Source: an uncultured Dialister sp. (GTDB lineage: Bacteria; Bacillota; Negativicutes; Veillonellales; Dialisteraceae). Taken from it: a DNA stretch of 5,834 nucleotides. The position numbers were made by a program, and so were the translations under genes. Where the stretch lies: contig CAKPUX010000083.1 in assembly GCA_934193095.1 (NCBI GenBank), positions 1 to 5,834 on the forward strand, written 5' to 3'. The notes below the pieces were generated by a model that was given only the letters and a program-made list of their open reading frames with translations, was not told where the DNA came from and searched no databases. This document shows, one piece after another, positions 5,311 through 5,834 of this stretch (position 1 is the first letter of the stretch; each line of letters begins with the position of its first letter).

Positions 5311-5339
5311 AAAGAACTCCTTCGGGAGTTCTTTTTTTT
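5311..5339 (+). terminator. Rho-independent terminator of the porin gene
   Basis: AAAGAACTCC (5311-5320) pairs perfectly with GGAGTTCTTT (5325-5334) around a TTCG tetraloop, and T's continue to 5339. The A-run before the stem would let it act on the minus strand as well. Confidence 0.95.
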
Positions 5340-5553
5340 ATGGGAGATTCACGTGTGTGTCACATCTAGGAAAACGCTGATTCAATCGCAGAGTCAGATT
5401 CTACAAGAATTTTTATACATAGCTTCGTCATAGCCTTCCTTACATAGCTCGCTATTCGCGTCAGGCTATTCCTCGCTTCCAGAAAAGCATCTATTTTTCT
5501 TCGTAGATACATGGTATCACCTCATGCGATAAAATCAGGGAATTTCACCTCGT
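5340..5553. other. Intergenic, no gene recognised
   Basis: No coding region is supported on either strand. The only pattern is short repetition at 5417-5475: ACATAGCT twice, 25 bp apart, and CATAGCC/GGCTATT and TTCC/CTTCC echoes. It may be a decayed dispersed repeat. Confidence 0.4.
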
Positions 5554-5640
5554 TGTACAATTTTATGAGGGTGTTTTCGGGATAAAGTGTCAATTTTATG
5601 AGCGTATTTTCGGCGCTCGTGTACAATTTCATGTAAATGG
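5554..5640. mobile_element. Three direct repeats resembling an IS21-type transposon end
   Basis: TGTACAATTTTATGAG (5554), TGTCAATTTTATGAG (5588, one base shorter) and TGTACAATTTCATG (5620) start 34 and 32 bp apart. The first two are also followed by matching G-rich/TTTTCGG stretches. Several TGT-starting, AT-rich repeats of about 20 bp spaced in this way are typical of IS21-family ends, where the transposase binds. No IstA or IstB coding sequence is seen in the roughly 190 bp to the window edge, so it is either a leftover end or an element that begins here and continues outside. Binding sites of another protein are an alternative. Confidence 0.4.
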
Positions 5641-5664
5641 CAGGCACGGGCTTGGTACATTTGA

Positions 5665-5720
5665 GGCTGACTGCGGCATGGAGGCGCCGGGACTTCGATG
5701 TTCCCTTGCTGTAGTCAGTC
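5665..5720 (+). other. Long imperfect hairpin, possibly RNA
   Basis: Bases 5665-5681 pair with 5704-5720 in a 17-position stem with one mismatch. Three of the pairs are G-U if the plus strand is transcribed (5666/5719, 5673/5712, 5675/5710). They would be C-A mismatches in a minus-strand transcript. The 22-nt loop holds GGCGCC. No promoter or T-run is visible. Confidence 0.4.
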
Positions 5721-5756
5721 CCGTATGAGTAATGCTATTAAGTTAAGCGGCAGAAC

Positions 5757-5807
5757 GTTCTTGGCTCCCCATCGGGGGAGCTGCCCGAAGGGCTTGTGCA
5801 AGCGAAC
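5757..5807. repeat. Palindromic element (family C), copy 2
   Basis: Contains the 35 bp identical to 2635-2669. Here the outer stem is GTTCTTG (5757-5763) with CAA-gc-GAAC (5799-5807), a different sequence from copy 1 that still pairs. A short frame from ATG 5725 runs through it to the window edge but is not credible as a gene. Confidence 0.8.
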
Positions 5808-5834
5808 TGGATTTTTAGGAGTGAAGCGACGCGA

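Noticed and set aside
5194..5433. 79-codon plus-strand frame at the porin 3' end
   Set aside because: It overlaps the end of the porin in another frame and reads through a strong terminator.
5725..5834. Frame from ATG 5725 open to the window edge, possible start of a transposase
   Set aside because: It has no ribosome site, translates the family C palindrome, and shows no IstA-like N-terminus.

Overview
The window reads as chromosome of a diderm Firmicute of the class Negativicutes (Veillonellaceae-like; Dialister or a relative is a guess). The main reason is the gene at 3984-5291, which encodes a signal peptide, one SLH domain, a coiled coil and a C-terminal beta-barrel ending in Phe. That is the OmpM architecture that ties the outer membrane to peptidoglycan in this class. 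The other genes are ordinary for such a genome. What stands out is how much of the remaining DNA is palindromic or tandem repeat.

Layout. 1-905: an array of 136-bp palindromic units, one of which has its interior replaced by a small DUF559 endonuclease-like gene (128-523). 945-2006: a cytosolic Sel1-repeat protein, closed by a strong terminator (2013-2048). 2007-2760: no gene; a second terminator-like hairpin, a 180-bp tandem repeat (about 2.3 copies), a short heptamer array and a palindrome that recurs at the window's right end. 2761-3183 (minus): a Fur-family metalloregulator with a clear promoter at 3236-3264. 3265-3720: no gene; a mosaic of hairpins, two inverted copies of a roughly 62-80 bp element, and heptamer arrays. 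3787-3983: control region of the porin, with a Fur-box-like palindrome, a sigma70-type promoter and a leader of about 140 nt in which the Shine-Dalgarno can be sequestered. 3984-5291: the OmpM porin, followed by a terminator (5311-5339). 5340-5834: no convincing gene; three direct repeats resembling an IS21-type transposon end, a long imperfect hairpin, and the second copy of the palindrome.

How the parts may work together. The genes do not form an operon: each of the three larger ones has its own start signals or terminator, or points a different way. The one functional link the sequence suggests is that a Fur-family repressor is encoded about 0.8 kb upstream of a porin whose promoter carries a Fur-like dyad. 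That link is inference. The most unusual items are the DUF559 gene embedded in its own repeat unit, the shared module plan of three palindromic repeat families, and the structured porin leader.
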